Source of the DNA: Blastococcus sp. VKM Ac-2987
Lineage (GTDB): Bacteria > Actinomycetota > Actinomycetes > Mycobacteriales > Geodermatophilaceae
NCBI RefSeq assembly: GCF_026967805.1
Contig: NZ_JAPVBG010000002.1
Location: 1,190,238-1,254,237, forward strand
Direction of reading: 5' to 3'
Length of the DNA: 64,000 nucleotides
This document shows positions 48,535 through 58,600 of the stretch, in pieces. Positions within the stretch are counted from its first letter, which is position 1; the number at the start of each line of letters is the position of its first letter. The translations under genes and the position numbers were made by a program. The notes below the pieces were generated by a model. That model did no database searches. It was given only the letters and a program-made list of their open reading frames with translations, and was not told the origin of the DNA.

Positions 48535-50729
48535 CCGTGGCGGTGACGCTGGAGACGCCGCTGGCCCGGGTGCTCGGCCCCAAGACCGCCACCGGCATGG
48601 CCGAGCAGCTCGGGCTGCACACGGTCCGCCACCTGCTGCGGCACTACCCCCGTCGCTACGCGCGGCGCGGCGAGATGGCCCGGCTGGACGACCTCCAGGC
48701 CGGGGACCGGGTGACGGTGCTCGCCCAGGTGAAGACCGTGAGCACCCGGCCCATGCGGCAGCGCCGCGGCATGATCACCGAGGTGACCGTCGGCGACGGC
48801 GCCAGCACCATGAAGCTCGTCTTCTTCAGCCACAAGCACGCCCGGCTGGCCCCCGGCGTCTGGGGCATGTTCGCCGGGACCGTCGGCACCTACCAGGGCA
48901 AGCTGCAGTTCACCCACCCCGACATGCAGCTGCTCAGCGGCGACGATGACGACGACGACTGGGCGCGCGAGCTGGTGCCGATCTACCCGGCCAGCAAGGA
49001 CGTCTCGAGCTGGGTGATCCAGAAGTCGGTGAAGCTGCTGCTCGGCGGTGCCGGCAACCTCGCCGACCTCGTCACCGACCCGTTGCCTGAGGAGATCCGC
49101 ACCCGCCACGGGCTGCTCTCCCTGCCCGCCGCGCTGCTCGACATCCACCGGCCCACCAGCAGCCAGGACGTCGAGCGGGCCGAGCGCCGGCTCAAGTGGG
49201 ACGAGGCGCTCACGCTCCAGCTCACCCTGGCCGCCCGCCGCCGGGCCGCCGCGCTCGAGCCGGGCACCGCCCGCCCCCGGAAGGCCGGCGGCCTGCTCGA
49301 CGCCGTCGACGCCGCCCTGCCCTTCGCCCTCACCGACGGCCAGCGGGCCGTGGGGGAGGAGCTGGCCGTCGAGCTCGACCGCGACCAGCCGATGCACCGG
49401 CTGCTCCAGGGCGAGGTCGGCTCGGGCAAGACCGTCGTCGCGCTGCGGGCCATGGCCCAGGTCGTCGACGCCGGGGGGCAGGCCGCGCTGCTGGCCCCCA
49501 CCGAGGTGCTCGCCGCCCAGCACGCCCGCGGCATCCGCGCGCTGCTGGGCCCGCTGGGTCGCGCCGGCGAGCTCGACGGCGACCCCGCCGGCACCCGGGT
49601 CACGCTGCTCACCGGCTCCCTCAAGGCCGCTCCCCGCCGCCAGGCCCGCGCCGAGGTGGCCGAGGGGCGGGCGGGCATCGTCATCGGCACGCACGCGCTG
49701 CTGCAGGAGGGCGTCGACTTCGCCGACCTGGGTCTGGTCGTCGTCGACGAGCAGCACCGCTTCGGCGTCGAGCAGCGCGACGCGCTGCGGGCCAAGGGCA
49801 GCCGGCCCCCGCACGTGCTCGTCATGACCGCCACCCCGATCCCGCGCACCGTGGCGATGACCGTCTACGGCGACCTGGAGATCTCCACCCTCCGGCAGCT
49901 GCCCAGCGGCCGCGGGGGCGTCTCCAGCTCCGTCGTCCCGGTCGTGGAGAAGCCCGGCTGGCTCGACCGGGCCTGGGAGCGGCTGCGCGAGGAGATCGCC
50001 GCCGGCCGGCAGGCCTACGTCGTCTGCCCCCGCATCGGTGACGTCACCGGCCCCGACGACGAGCCCGAGGACGCCGACGGCGCGCCTCCCGACGAAGAGG
50101 GCCGCAGCGACCGCCGTCCCCCGCTGGCCGTGCTCGACGTCGCCGAGGCCCTGCGCAGCGGCCCGCTGGCCGGGCTGCGGCTCGACGTCCTGCACGGGCG
50201 GATGACGCCGGAGGAGAAGGACGCCGTCATGCGCGCCTTCGCCACCGGCGAGACCGACGTGCTCGTCGCCACCACCGTGGTCGAGGTGGGCGTCGACGTC
50301 CCCAACGCCACGGTGATGGTGGTCATGGACGCCGACCGGTTCGGCGTCAGCCAGCTGCACCAGCTCCGCGGCCGGGTGGCCCGGGGAAAGCACGCCGGCC
50401 TGTGCCTGCTGGTCACCGACGCCCCGTCGTCGTCGCCGACCGGGCAGCGGCTGGCCGCCGTCGCGTCCACGTCCGACGGCTTCGAGCTGGCCCGGCTGGA
50501 CCTGGAGACCCGGCGCGAGGGCGACGTCCTCGGCGCGGCGCAGTCGGGCCGCCGGTCGGGCATCAAGCTGCTGTCCCTCCTGGAGGACGAGGAGCTCATC
50601 GCCGAGGCGCGCGGCGAGGCGACCGCCCTGCTGTCCACCGAGCGCGGGCTCGCCGACCACCCCGGGCTCGCGGCCGAGGTGGCTGCCCTCGCCAGCGACG
50701 AGCGAGCCGAGTGGCTGGAGAAGGCGTGA
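48531..50729 (+). CDS. recG: ATP-dependent DNA helicase RecG
   Basis: RecG remodels stalled forks and branched DNA. The 732-residue protein has the N-terminal wedge/OB region (residues about 50-150), Walker A GEVGSGKTVVALRAMAQ near 293, LLAPTEVLAAQHA near 322, the DEQH box VVDEQHRFGVEQRDAL near 403, VMTATPIPRT near 428 and the C-terminal motifs VVEVGVDVPNA and QLRGRVARG, followed by the TRG segment. An acidic insert (DDEPEDADGAPPDEEG) near 505 is longer than usual. The GTG overlaps the previous stop; 48537 is an alternative. Confidence 0.96.
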   Translation: MTVAVTLETPLARVLGPKTATGMAEQLGLHTVRHLLRHYPRRYARRGEMARLDDLQAGDRVTVLAQVKTVSTRPMRQRRGMITEVTVGDGASTMKLVFFSHKHARLAPGVWGMFAGTVGTYQGKLQFTHPDMQLLSGDDDDDDWARELVPIYPASKDVSSWVIQKSVKLLLGGAGNLADLVTDPLPEEIRTRHGLLSLPAALLDIHRPTSSQDVERAERRLKWDEALTLQLTLAARRRAAALEPGTARPRKAGGLLDAVDAALPFALTDGQRAVGEELAVELDRDQPMHRLLQGEVGSGKTVVALRAMAQVVDAGGQAALLAPTEVLAAQHARGIRALLGPLGRAGELDGDPAGTRVTLLTGSLKAAPRRQARAEVAEGRAGIVIGTHALLQEGVDFADLGLVVVDEQHRFGVEQRDALRAKGSRPPHVLVMTATPIPRTVAMTVYGDLEISTLRQLPSGRGGVSSSVVPVVEKPGWLDRAWERLREEIAAGRQAYVVCPRIGDVTGPDDEPEDADGAPPDEEGRSDRRPPLAVLDVAEALRSGPLAGLRLDVLHGRMTPEEKDAVMRAFATGETDVLVATTVVEVGVDVPNATVMVVMDADRFGVSQLHQLRGRVARGKHAGLCLLVTDAPSSSPTGQRLAAVASTSDGFELARLDLETRREGDVLGAAQSGRRSGIKLLSLLEDEELIAEARGEATALLSTERGLADHPGLAAEVAALASDERAEWLEKA

Positions 50730-50748
50730 CCAGCTCGGCGGTGCGGGT

Positions 50749-51303
50749 GTGACACGCCTGATCGCCGGCGTCGCCGGGGGCCGGCGGCTCCAGGTGCCCC
50801 CGGCCGGGGTGCGGCCGACCGGCGACAAGGCCCGCGGCGCGCTGTTCAACTCGCTCGGCTCGCTGGTCGACCTCGACGGCGCCGCGGTGCTCGACCTCTA
50901 CGCCGGCTCCGGTGCGCTCGGGCTGGAAGCGCTGTCCCGCGGTGCCGCGAGCGTCGTCTTCGTCGAGTCCGGACCGAGGGTGCTGCCGGTGCTGCGGGCG
51001 AACCTCGCCGCGGTCGGCCTGCCGGGCGGCCGGGTGGTCGCCGGATCGGTGGCCACCGTCATCGCCTCTCCCGCGCCGGCACCGTTCGACGTCGTGCTCG
51101 CCGACCCGCCCTACGCCGTGCCCGCCGACGAGGTGCGCGACGTGCTGCGGGCCCTGGTCACGGGGGAGTGGCTGACCCCCGGGGGCGTCGTCGTGGTCGA
51201 GCGGTCCAGCCGCGAACAGGGGTGGGAGTGGCCGACACCCTTGGAAGGACTGCGCGAGCGACGCTACGGCGAGGCCGTGCTCCGGTACGGTCGGCGTCCG
51301 TGA
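50749..51303 (+). CDS. rsmD: 16S rRNA (guanine(966)-N(2))-methyltransferase
   Basis: RsmD methylates G966 of 16S rRNA with S-adenosylmethionine. The 184-residue protein begins LIAGVAGGRRLQVPPAGVRPT. It has the SAM motif VLDLYAGSGALGLEALSRG near 46 and the catalytic motif LADPPY near 119. The pair with coaD, whose GTG overlaps its stop, is conserved across Actinobacteria. Mycobacteria have pca between recG and rsmD; it is absent here. Confidence 0.94.
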   Translation: MTRLIAGVAGGRRLQVPPAGVRPTGDKARGALFNSLGSLVDLDGAAVLDLYAGSGALGLEALSRGAASVVFVESGPRVLPVLRANLAAVGLPGGRVVAGSVATVIASPAPAPFDVVLADPPYAVPADEVRDVLRALVTGEWLTPGGVVVVERSSREQGWEWPTPLEGLRERRYGEAVLRYGRRP

Positions 51304-51785
51304 GACGTGCCGTCTGCCCAGGTTCCTTCGACCCGGTCACCAACGGGCACGTCGACGTCATCAACCGGGCCGCCGGGCTGTACGACGAACTGGTCGTCGC
51401 GGTGCTGGTCAACCCGGGCAAGGCCGGGCTCTTCTCGGTCGAGGAGCGCATGGACCTCCTGCGGGAGTCCGTCTCCGACCTGCCCAACGTCACCGTCGAC
51501 AGCTTCCAGGGGCTGCTGGTCGACTACTGCCGCACCCACGACATCCCGGTGATCGTCAAGGGGCTCCGGGCGGTCAGCGACTTCGAGTACGAGCTGCAGA
51601 TGGCGCAGATGAACCGCGAGCTCGCCGCCATCGACACCCTGTTCGTGCCCACGGCGCCGCAGGTCGGTCACCTGTCCTCCAGCCTGGTGAAGCAGATCGC
51701 CACCTTCGGCGGGGACGTCTCCCGGCTGGTGCCCAAGGCCGTCAACGACCGGCTGGCCGAGCACGCCCGGCGGGCGGACACGTGA
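51300..51785 (+). CDS. coaD: Phosphopantetheine adenylyltransferase
   Basis: CoaD transfers AMP to 4'-phosphopantetheine in coenzyme A synthesis. The 161-residue protein has the nucleotidyltransferase motif CPGSFDPVTNGHVDVINRA near 6 (TxGH type), VNPGKAGLFSVEER near 38, KGLRAVSDFEYELQMAQMNR near 87 and the ATP-site LSSSLVKQIATFGGDVS near 129. It is coupled at both ends by four-base overlaps to rsmD and to the sepIVA-like gene. Confidence 0.95.
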   Translation: MRRAVCPGSFDPVTNGHVDVINRAAGLYDELVVAVLVNPGKAGLFSVEERMDLLRESVSDLPNVTVDSFQGLLVDYCRTHDIPVIVKGLRAVSDFEYELQMAQMNRELAAIDTLFVPTAPQVGHLSSSLVKQIATFGGDVSRLVPKAVNDRLAEHARRADT

Positions 51786-52477
51786 CCCGCCCGCCCCGGG
51801 GTGGGCCGCCCCGCGGCGCGACGACCGAGGTCGTCTACCGCCTGTACGAGACCGTCGACGAGCTGACCACGGTCATCGAGAACGCCCGCAGCGTGCCGAT
51901 GTCCAACTCCTGCATGGTGCCGCGCGATCACGTGCTGGACCTGCTCGACGACCTGCGCGAGTCGCTGCCCGAGGACGTGCAGGCCGCAGGCGCGATCGTC
52001 GAGCAGCGGACCGAGATCCTGCAGCAGGCCCAGGCCGAGGCCGAGCGCCTCACCGGCCGCACCCGCGCCGACAGCGAGCAGCTGCTCACCCAGGCCCGCC
52101 GCCAGCGCGACGAGATCATCGGCACCGCGCGGCGGCAGCGCGACGAGCTGCTCGCCGCCGCCCAGGCCGACGCCGAGCAGATCCTGCTGGAGGCCGAGGC
52201 GGAGGCCGAGGCGCTGATCGACGAGGGCCGGCAGCACCGGGCCGCGCTGATCGCCGAGGCGCAGGCCGAGCACGAGCGGCTGATCACCGAGACCGAGGTC
52301 TACCGCACCGCTGTCGCCCGGGCCGACGAGCTCGGCGAGCAGTCGCACGCCGAGGCCGCGCAGATGCGGGCGGAGGTCGACGAGTACGTCGACAGCCGGC
52401 TGGCCGAGTTCGGGGGAACGCTCGAGCGGATGCTGCGCTCGGTGGACAAGGCCCGCTCCACCCTGCGGGAGCCCTAG
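51782..52477 (+). CDS. sepIVA: SepIVA-like DivIVA-domain coiled-coil protein
   Basis: A 231-residue cytosolic protein. A DivIVA-like N-terminus (EVVYRLYETVDELTTVIENA, then SNSCMVPRDHVLDLLDDL) is followed by about 140 residues of alternating Ala/Glu/Gln/Arg coiled coil (AQAEAERLTGRTRADSEQLL and similar). Position after coaD and sequence style match mycobacterial SepIVA (Rv2927c), an essential cell-division and polar-growth factor. The role here is inferred. The GTG overlaps the coaD stop, so it is expressed from the recG-rsmD-coaD unit. Confidence 0.78.
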   Translation: MTRPPRGGPPRGATTEVVYRLYETVDELTTVIENARSVPMSNSCMVPRDHVLDLLDDLRESLPEDVQAAGAIVEQRTEILQQAQAEAERLTGRTRADSEQLLTQARRQRDEIIGTARRQRDELLAAAQADAEQILLEAEAEAEALIDEGRQHRAALIAEAQAEHERLITETEVYRTAVARADELGEQSHAEAAQMRAEVDEYVDSRLAEFGGTLERMLRSVDKARSTLREP

Positions 52478-52574
52478 GAGGACCACCGTCCTCCCCACCC
52501 CTCGCACGCTCGGGGCGGGTCCCTGGACGGCGGGCGTTCGGAGTCCCTCACCTCGGTCGGCGGCGGGGATCGGG

Positions 52575-52580
52575 TAGTCT
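52575..52580 (+). promoter_or_regulatory. -10 box of the DUF177-rpmF-rnc-mutM operon
   Basis: TAGTCT lies in the 176-base gap before DUF177, predicting a transcript start near 52587 and a leader of about 67 bases. Confidence 0.42.
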
Positions 52581-52653
52581 CGATCCCCGGTCCTCCTCCC
52601 GTGGCTTTCCGCCCGGGCCGGCCGCCCTCCCGCTCCCGACCGCGAGTACTGAC

Positions 52654-53289
52654 ATGCCTGCTGCTTCGCCGAACCGCTCCGGCGCCGCTCCTCACGAGGA
52701 CCGGCGTCCCGCCGCCAACCCCTGGAAGGTCGACCTCCGGGAGCTGGGCCGTCGGGCGGGGTCGATGCAGGAGCTGGACCGCACCGCGCCGGCCCCTGGT
52801 GACTGGCGGGTGGAGCTGCTCGGTGTGCCCGAGGCCGCTGACGTCCACCTGCACCTGCGGCTGGAGTCGGTCATGGAGGGCGTGCTGGTCACCGGCGAGT
52901 TCTCCGTCCCGGTCGCCGGCTCCTGCGCGCGCTGCCTGGAGCCGATCGAGGACGTTCTCCGCCTCGACGTCCAGGAGCTCTACGCCTACTCGGGCAGCAC
53001 CACGGAGGCGACGAGCGAGGAGGACGAGGTCCGCCGGATCGAGGGCGACTTCCTCGACCTCGAGCCGCTCGCGCGCGACGTCGTCGTCCTGAGCCTCCCG
53101 CTGGCCCCGGTCTGCACCGAGGACTGCTCCGGCCTGTGCGTCGACTGCGGTCAGCGACTGGACGACCTCCCCGCCGACCACTCGCACGAGGTCGTCGACG
53201 CCCGCTGGGCGGGCCTCGCGGCGAAGTTCGGCACCACTGCTTCCTCGTCGGGCACCCCCGGCGAATCCACCACCCCAGAGGAGAACTGA
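52654..53289 (+). CDS. YceD/DUF177-family protein (23S rRNA accumulation)
   Basis: A 211-residue protein of the DUF177 family, usually beside rpmF as here. It has a Cys-rich central part ([21 protein letters not shown] near 89) and a second Cys cluster [16 protein letters not shown] near 150 that may bind zinc, with WAGLAAKF near the end. Members are needed for 23S rRNA accumulation and ribosome assembly. The ATG at 52654 is the first gene of a DUF177-rpmF-rnc-mutM operon with short gaps. Confidence 0.88.
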   Translation: MPAASPNRSGAAPHEDRRPAANPWKVDLRELGRRAGSMQELDRTAPAPGDWRVELLGVPEAADVHLHLRLESVMEGVLVTGEFSVPVAGSCARCLEPIEDVLRLDVQELYAYSGSTTEATSEEDEVRRIEGDFLDLEPLARDVVVLSLPLAPVCTEDCSGLCVDCGQRLDDLPADHSHEVVDARWAGLAAKFGTTASSSGTPGESTTPEEN

Positions 53290-53291
53290 TC

Positions 53292-53471
53292 GTGGCCGTC
53301 CCGAAGCGGAAGATGTCGCGCGCCAACACCCGCATGCGCCGGTCGCAGTGGAAGGCCACCGCGCCGACCCTGTCGCCGTGCCCGAACCGCGCCTGCGGCG
53401 AGCTCAAGCCCCCGCACCAGGCGTGCCCGACCTGCGGCCAGTACGACGGTCGCCAGGTCCTCTCGGTCTGA
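53292..53471 (+). CDS. rpmF: 50S ribosomal protein L32 (zinc-binding form)
   Basis: The 59-residue L32 protein begins [20 protein letters not shown] and carries a zinc ribbon of two Cys pairs (CPNRAC and CPTC). It starts 2 bases after DUF177. As with rpmB in this window, the form is C+. The stop is 10 bases before rnc. Confidence 0.95.
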   Translation: MAVPKRKMSRANTRMRRSQWKATAPTLSPCPNRACGELKPPHQACPTCGQYDGRQVLSV

Positions 53472-53481
53472 ACCACCGGAC

Positions 53482-54267
53482 GTGACCGCCGGAGGGACGA
53501 CGGCCGCCGAGCACCCTCCCGAGGGTGCCGCCGACGGCCGTCCCCCGGTGGCCGCCCCGGGTGGGGCGGAGCACGCGGAGCGGGCCGCCGCCTGGCTGAC
53601 CGACGCCCTGGGCGTCGAACTGCCCGACGGCCTGCTCTCCCTGGTGCTCACCCACCGGTCGTTCGCGTACGAGAACGGCGGCCTGCCGACCAACGAGCGC
53701 CTGGAGTTCCTGGGCGACTCGGTGCTCGGCCTGGTCGTCACCGACGAGCTCTACCGCAGCCAGCCCGACCTGCCCGAGGGGCAGCTGGCCAAGCTGCGCG
53801 CCTCGGTGGTCAACATGACCTCGCTGGCCAAGGTCGCCCGACGGCTCGGCGACGGCGGGCTCGGCCCGCACCTGCTGCTCGGCCGCGGTGAGGAGACCAC
53901 CGGTGGCCGGGAGAAGGACTCGATCCTGGCCGACGCCCTCGAGGCGCTGATCGGCGCGATCCACGTCGGCTGCGGGCTGGACACCGCCTCCTCGGTCGTG
54001 CACCGGCTGTTCGACCCGCTGCTGGTCGAGTCGGCCACCCGCGGCGCCGGCCTGGACTGGAAGACCAGCCTCCAGGAGCTCGGCGCAGCCCAGGGGCTGG
54101 GTGCCCCGATCTACCGGGTGGACGACGAGGGCCCCGACCACGCCAAGACGTTCAGCGCCGCCGTGCTGCTCGCCGGCCTCGTCCGGGGCACCGGCACCGG
54201 ACGGACCAAGAAGGCCGCCGAGCAGGAGGCCGCCGAGGCCGCCTGGCGCGCCCTGTCCGAGGAGTAG
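53482..54267 (+). CDS. rnc: Ribonuclease III
   Basis: RNase III cuts double-stranded RNA in rRNA processing. The 261-residue protein has a disordered 35-residue N-terminus. The catalytic domain has the signature [12 protein letters not shown] near 74 and the second acidic site [14 protein letters not shown] near 148. The double-stranded-RNA-binding domain runs from about 182 ([16 protein letters not shown] to [17 protein letters not shown]). It is followed by mutM after 4 bases, the order known from mycobacteria. Confidence 0.95.
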   Translation: MTAGGTTAAEHPPEGAADGRPPVAAPGGAEHAERAAAWLTDALGVELPDGLLSLVLTHRSFAYENGGLPTNERLEFLGDSVLGLVVTDELYRSQPDLPEGQLAKLRASVVNMTSLAKVARRLGDGGLGPHLLLGRGEETTGGREKDSILADALEALIGAIHVGCGLDTASSVVHRLFDPLLVESATRGAGLDWKTSLQELGAAQGLGAPIYRVDDEGPDHAKTFSAAVLLAGLVRGTGTGRTKKAAEQEAAEAAWRALSEE

Positions 54268-54271
54268 GCCC

Positions 54272-55150
54272 GTGCCGGAGCTGCCCGAGGTCGAGGTGGT
54301 GCGCCGGGGACTGGCGCAGTGGGTCGCCGGCCGGACCGTGGCCACCGTCGAGGTGCACCACCCGCGAGCCGTCCGGCGGCACCTCGAGGGCGCCGACCAC
54401 TTCGTGCAGGCGGTCACCGGGCGCACCTTCACCGCCGCGCACCGGCGCGGCAAGTACCTGTGGCTGCCGCTCGCCGAGCCGGACGGGACGCCGTCGGGCC
54501 GGGCGCTCGTGGGCCACCTGGGCATGAGTGGGCAGCTGCTGGTCGAGAAGCGCTCGGCTCCCGACGAGACGCACCTGCGGGCCCGGTTCACCTTCACCGA
54601 CGGCGGCCGCGAGCTGCGCTTCGTCGACCAGCGGACGTTCGGCGGGCTGGCGGTCGAGGAGTCGGACGGCGAGGCGATCCCCGCCCGGCTCGCGCACATC
54701 GCCATCGACCCGCTCGACCCGGCCTTCGACGTCGACGGGTTCACCGCGGCGCTGCGCCGGCGGCGGACAGAGGTCAAGCGGGCGCTGCTCGACCAGACCC
54801 TGATCGGCGGGGTCGGCAACATCTACGCCGACGAGTCGTTGTGGCGCGCCCGGCTGCACGGCGCCCGGCCGACCGACAAGCTCACCCGTCCGCAGGTCGC
54901 CGAGCTGCTGGAGGGGGTCCGCGACGTGCTCGGCGAGTCGCTGGCCCAGGGCGGGACGTCCTTCGACTCCCTCTACGTCGACGTGAACGGCCAGAGCGGC
55001 TACTTCTCCCGCCACCTGGCTGTCTACGGCCAGCAGGACCGGCCCTGCCCGCGGTGCGGCACCGCCGTCGTCCGGGAGCACTTCATGAACCGCTCCAGCT
55101 ACAGCTGCCCGGTCTGCCAGCCCCGGCCGCGGGCCCGGCGGAAGGGCTGA
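54272..55150 (+). CDS. mutM: Formamidopyrimidine-DNA glycosylase
   Basis: MutM removes 8-oxoguanine and FapyG. The 292-residue protein starts with the catalytic [13 protein letters not shown] (Pro2 nucleophile, Glu3) after the initiator. It has HLGMSGQLL near 90, the void-filling loop and the helix-two-turn-helix [13 protein letters not shown] near 175, and ends with the zinc finger CPRCG..CPVCQ near 260-285. The GTG at 54272 is fixed by the catalytic Pro at position 2. Confidence 0.95.
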   Translation: MPELPEVEVVRRGLAQWVAGRTVATVEVHHPRAVRRHLEGADHFVQAVTGRTFTAAHRRGKYLWLPLAEPDGTPSGRALVGHLGMSGQLLVEKRSAPDETHLRARFTFTDGGRELRFVDQRTFGGLAVEESDGEAIPARLAHIAIDPLDPAFDVDGFTAALRRRRTEVKRALLDQTLIGGVGNIYADESLWRARLHGARPTDKLTRPQVAELLEGVRDVLGESLAQGGTSFDSLYVDVNGQSGYFSRHLAVYGQQDRPCPRCGTAVVREHFMNRSSYSCPVCQPRPRARRKG

Positions 55151-55318
55151 CCTCGTTCCCTCGACGTGACGAAGACGACATCACCCGGACACGGTCGCCT
55201 CGCGCCGCCGCCGTTGACCTGCGCATCGGTGGCTGTCACCCTGGGATCACCCAGCCGCGCCGACCGTTCCCCGGGGCGCCGGTTCACCCCCTCTCGTTTG
55301 CGAAAGGCCGTCACAGCC

Positions 55319-55510
55319 ATGGCCAAGGCCCTGTTCGGTTCGGTCGTCACCTCCGCGGAACTCCGAGTTGTCGAGGAGAACGCCGTCCTCCGCGCCAAGG
55401 TCCGCCGGCTGGAGCTGGAGCTCTCCGAGCTGCGCGCCCAGCGGGACGCCGCGATCGCCCACGAGCTGCTCTCCCTGGCCGGCGACAGCGCCGAGCCCGC
55501 GCTCGCCTGA
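55319..55510 (+). CDS. Small coiled-coil protein of unknown function
   Basis: A 63-residue protein, MAKALFGSVVTSAELRVVEE followed by NAVLRAKVRRLELELSELRA and a QRDAAIAHELLS end. The middle is a clear heptad-pattern coiled coil with Leu every seventh residue. The ATG is preceded by GAAAGG. It lies alone in the 450-base mutM-smc gap, which otherwise holds nothing recognised. The identity is unknown; it is small, basic-acidic and probably self-associating. Confidence 0.6.
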   Translation: MAKALFGSVVTSAELRVVEENAVLRAKVRRLELELSELRAQRDAAIAHELLSLAGDSAEPALA

Positions 55511-55588
55511 CGCACCGCGCCGGCTGACGGACCGCGTCCCACCCGCACCACCGGCCCCGCGACTCCCCTGAGCAGGCCGTTCGGGCGC

Positions 55589-55594
55589 TAGAGT
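55589..55594 (+). promoter_or_regulatory. -10 box of smc, near-leaderless spacing
   Basis: TAGAGT ends 9 bases before the smc GTG at 55604. Confidence 0.45.
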
Positions 55595-55603
55595 CCTCTT
55601 CCC

Positions 55604-58600
55604 GTGCACCTGTCGAGCCTCACGCTGAAGGGCTTCAAGTCCTTCGCGTCCGCCACCACGCTGCGGCTCGAGCCCGGGATCACCGCCGTCGTCGGCCCCA
55701 ACGGGTCGGGCAAGTCCAACGTCGTCGACGCCATCTCGTGGGTCCTCGGCGAGCAGGGCGCGAAGAGCCTGCGCGGCGGCAAGATGGAGGACGTCATCTT
55801 CGCCGGCACCGCCGGGCGCCCCGCGCTGGGCCGCGCCGAGGTGACGCTCACCATCGACAACTCCGACGGCGCACTGCCGATCGAGTACACCGAGGTGTCG
55901 ATCACCCGCCGCATGTACCGCTCAGGGGAGAGCGAGTACGAGATCAACGGCGACAAGGTGCGGCTGCTCGACGTCCAGGAGCTGCTCAGCGACTCCGGCA
56001 TCGGCCGGGAGATGCACGTCATCGTCGGGCAGGGCCAGCTCGACGCGGTCCTCTCCGGCCGCCCGGAGGACCGGCGCGCGTTCGTCGAGGAGGCCGCCGG
56101 CGTCCTGAAGCACCGCAAGCGCAAGGAGAAGGCGCTCCGCAAGCTCGACGGGATGCAGGCCAACCTCGACCGGCTGGCCGACCTCACCGCCGAGCTGCGC
56201 CGCCAGCTCAAGCCGCTGGGCCGGCAGGCCGAGGTGGCCCGCCGCGCGGCCGGGGTCCAGGCCGACCTGCGCGACGCCCGCCTGCGGTTGCTGGCCGACG
56301 ACCTCGTGCAGCTGCGCGACGCCCTGGACCGGGACGTCGCCGACGAGACGGCGGCCCGCGAGCGCCGGGCCGTGGTGGAGCGCGACCTCGCCGTCGTCGC
56401 CCGGCGGGAGTCGCAGTTGGAGAGCGAGCTCGCCGGCGGCGCTCCGCGGCTGCAGACGGCGTCGGACACCTGGTACCGGCTCTCCGCCCTCGGGGAGCGC
56501 TTCCGCAGCGTCTCCCAGCTGGCCGTCGAGCGGCACCGCCACCTCTCCGCGGCCGCTCCCGCGACGGCGACCGGCCGCGACCCCGAGCAGCTCGACGCCG
56601 AGGCCGAGAAGGTCGCCACCACCGAGGCCGAGCTCGCCGCCGGGCTCGCGGCCGAGCGGGAGCGGCTGGCGCGGGTCGTGGCCGGCCGCGCCGACCTGGA
56701 GCGGTCGCTGGCCGAGGCGGAGAAGGCCTGGGTCGCGGCGGCCCGCGCCCTCGCCGACCGCCGGGAGAGCCTGGCCCGGCTGTCCGGCGAGGTCGCCGCG
56801 GCGCGGTCGCGGGTGGGCGCCGGCGAGGCCGAGATCGACCGGCTGACCCTCGCCGCCGCGGAGGCCGCCGAGCGCGCGGAGGTGGCGGCCGAGCAGCTGG
56901 CCGACCGCCGGGGCCGGGTCGCCGACCAGGAGGACGGCGACGTCGCCCTCGTCACCGCGCACGAGGACGCCCTCGCCGCCCACGCCGCCGCCGCCCGCCG
57001 GGTGACCGAGCTCGCCGAGGCCGAGCGGGCCGCCGAGCGCGACCGCGCCTCCTGGCAGGCCCGCCAGGACGCCCTCGCCCTCGGGCTCACCCCGGCCGAC
57101 GGCGCCGCCGCGGTGCTCGGCGCCGGGCTGGCCGGCGTCGTCGGGCCGCTGCCCGAGCAGCTGACCGTCTCTCCCGGGGACGAGGTCGCCGTGGCCGCTG
57201 CGCTCGGGGGCATGGCCGACGCCGTCGTCGTCTCCGGGGTGGCCGAGGCCGCCGCCGCGCTGGCCCACCTCACCGGCACCGGCGGCGGCCGCGCCGGTCT
57301 CCTCGTCACCGGCGGCCTGCCGCCGGTCCCGCGCGACGGCTGGCCGGAGCTGCCGGACGGCGCCCGCTGGGCGCTGGACGCGGTGCAGGCCGCAGGGCCG
57401 CTGCGGCCCGCGCTGGCCCGCGCCCTCGAGCGGGTCGCACTGGTGCTCGACCTGGACGCCGCCGTCCGGGTGGTGCGCACGCACCCCCGGGTCCGCGCCG
57501 TCACCGCCACCGGTGACCTCCTCGGCGCCGACTGGGCCCTGGGCGGGCAGACCGACGCGCCGTCGAACCTGGAGCTGCGGGCGCGGATCGACGAGGCGGG
57601 CGCCGAGCTGGCCGCCGCCACCGCGCACGCCGCACGGCTCGCCGACGACCTGGCCGCGGCCCGCGGCGCGGCGCAGGACCGCTCCGCCGACGTCGAGACC
57701 GCCCTCGCCGCCCGGCAGGCCGCCGACCGCAGCCGCTCGGCGGAGGCCGCGGCCCTGGCCGAGCTCGGCGCCGCCGCGCGGTCGGCCGCCGCCGAGGCCG
57801 ACCGGCACGCCGCCGCCCGCGTGCGCGCCGAGGAGTCGCTGGAGCGTGCCACCACCGCGCTGGCCACCCTGGAGGGCCGGCTCGCCGAGGCGCAGGCCGC
57901 CCCCGTCGAGGACGAGCCGCCCACCGGGGACCGGGACCGGCTGCGGGCCGAGGTGGCCGCGGCCCGGCAGGCGGAGACGGAGGCGCGGCTGGCCGTGCGC
58001 ACCGCCGAGGAGCGGGCGCGGGCGCTGCAGGGCCGCGCCGAGTCGCTGCGCCGCCAGGCCCGGCAGGAGCGGGCGGCCCGGGAGCGGGCCGCCGCGGCGC
58101 GGGCCGCGCGGGAGCGCGGCGCGGCCGTGGCCGCCCGGGTGCGCGCCGACGCCGACGTCGCCCTGGGAGCGCTGGGCTCCTCGCTGGCCCGGGCCGCGGC
58201 CGAGCGGGACGCCCTCGCCGCGGCCCGCAGCTCGGCGGAGGCGGAGCTGCTGGAGGTGCGCGGCCGGGTGCGCGCGGCCACCGCCGAGCTCGACCGGCTC
58301 ACCGACGAGGTGCACCGCGACGAGGTGGCCCGTACCGAGCAGCGGTACCGCATCGAGTCGCTGGAGGGCCGCGCCGCCGAGGAGTTCGGCGTCGACCTGC
58401 CGACGCTGGTGGGGGAGTACGGCCCGGCGACGCCGGTGCCGCCGGCGCCCCAGCTCGTCGCCGAGGCAGAGGCCGCCGGGCAGCCGGTGCCCGAGCCGCA
58501 GCCCTACGACCGGGCGGTGCAGGAGCGGCGGGTCGCCCGCGCCGAGCGGGACCTCGCCACTCTCGGCAAGGTGAACCCGCTGGCCCTGGAGGAGTTCGCC

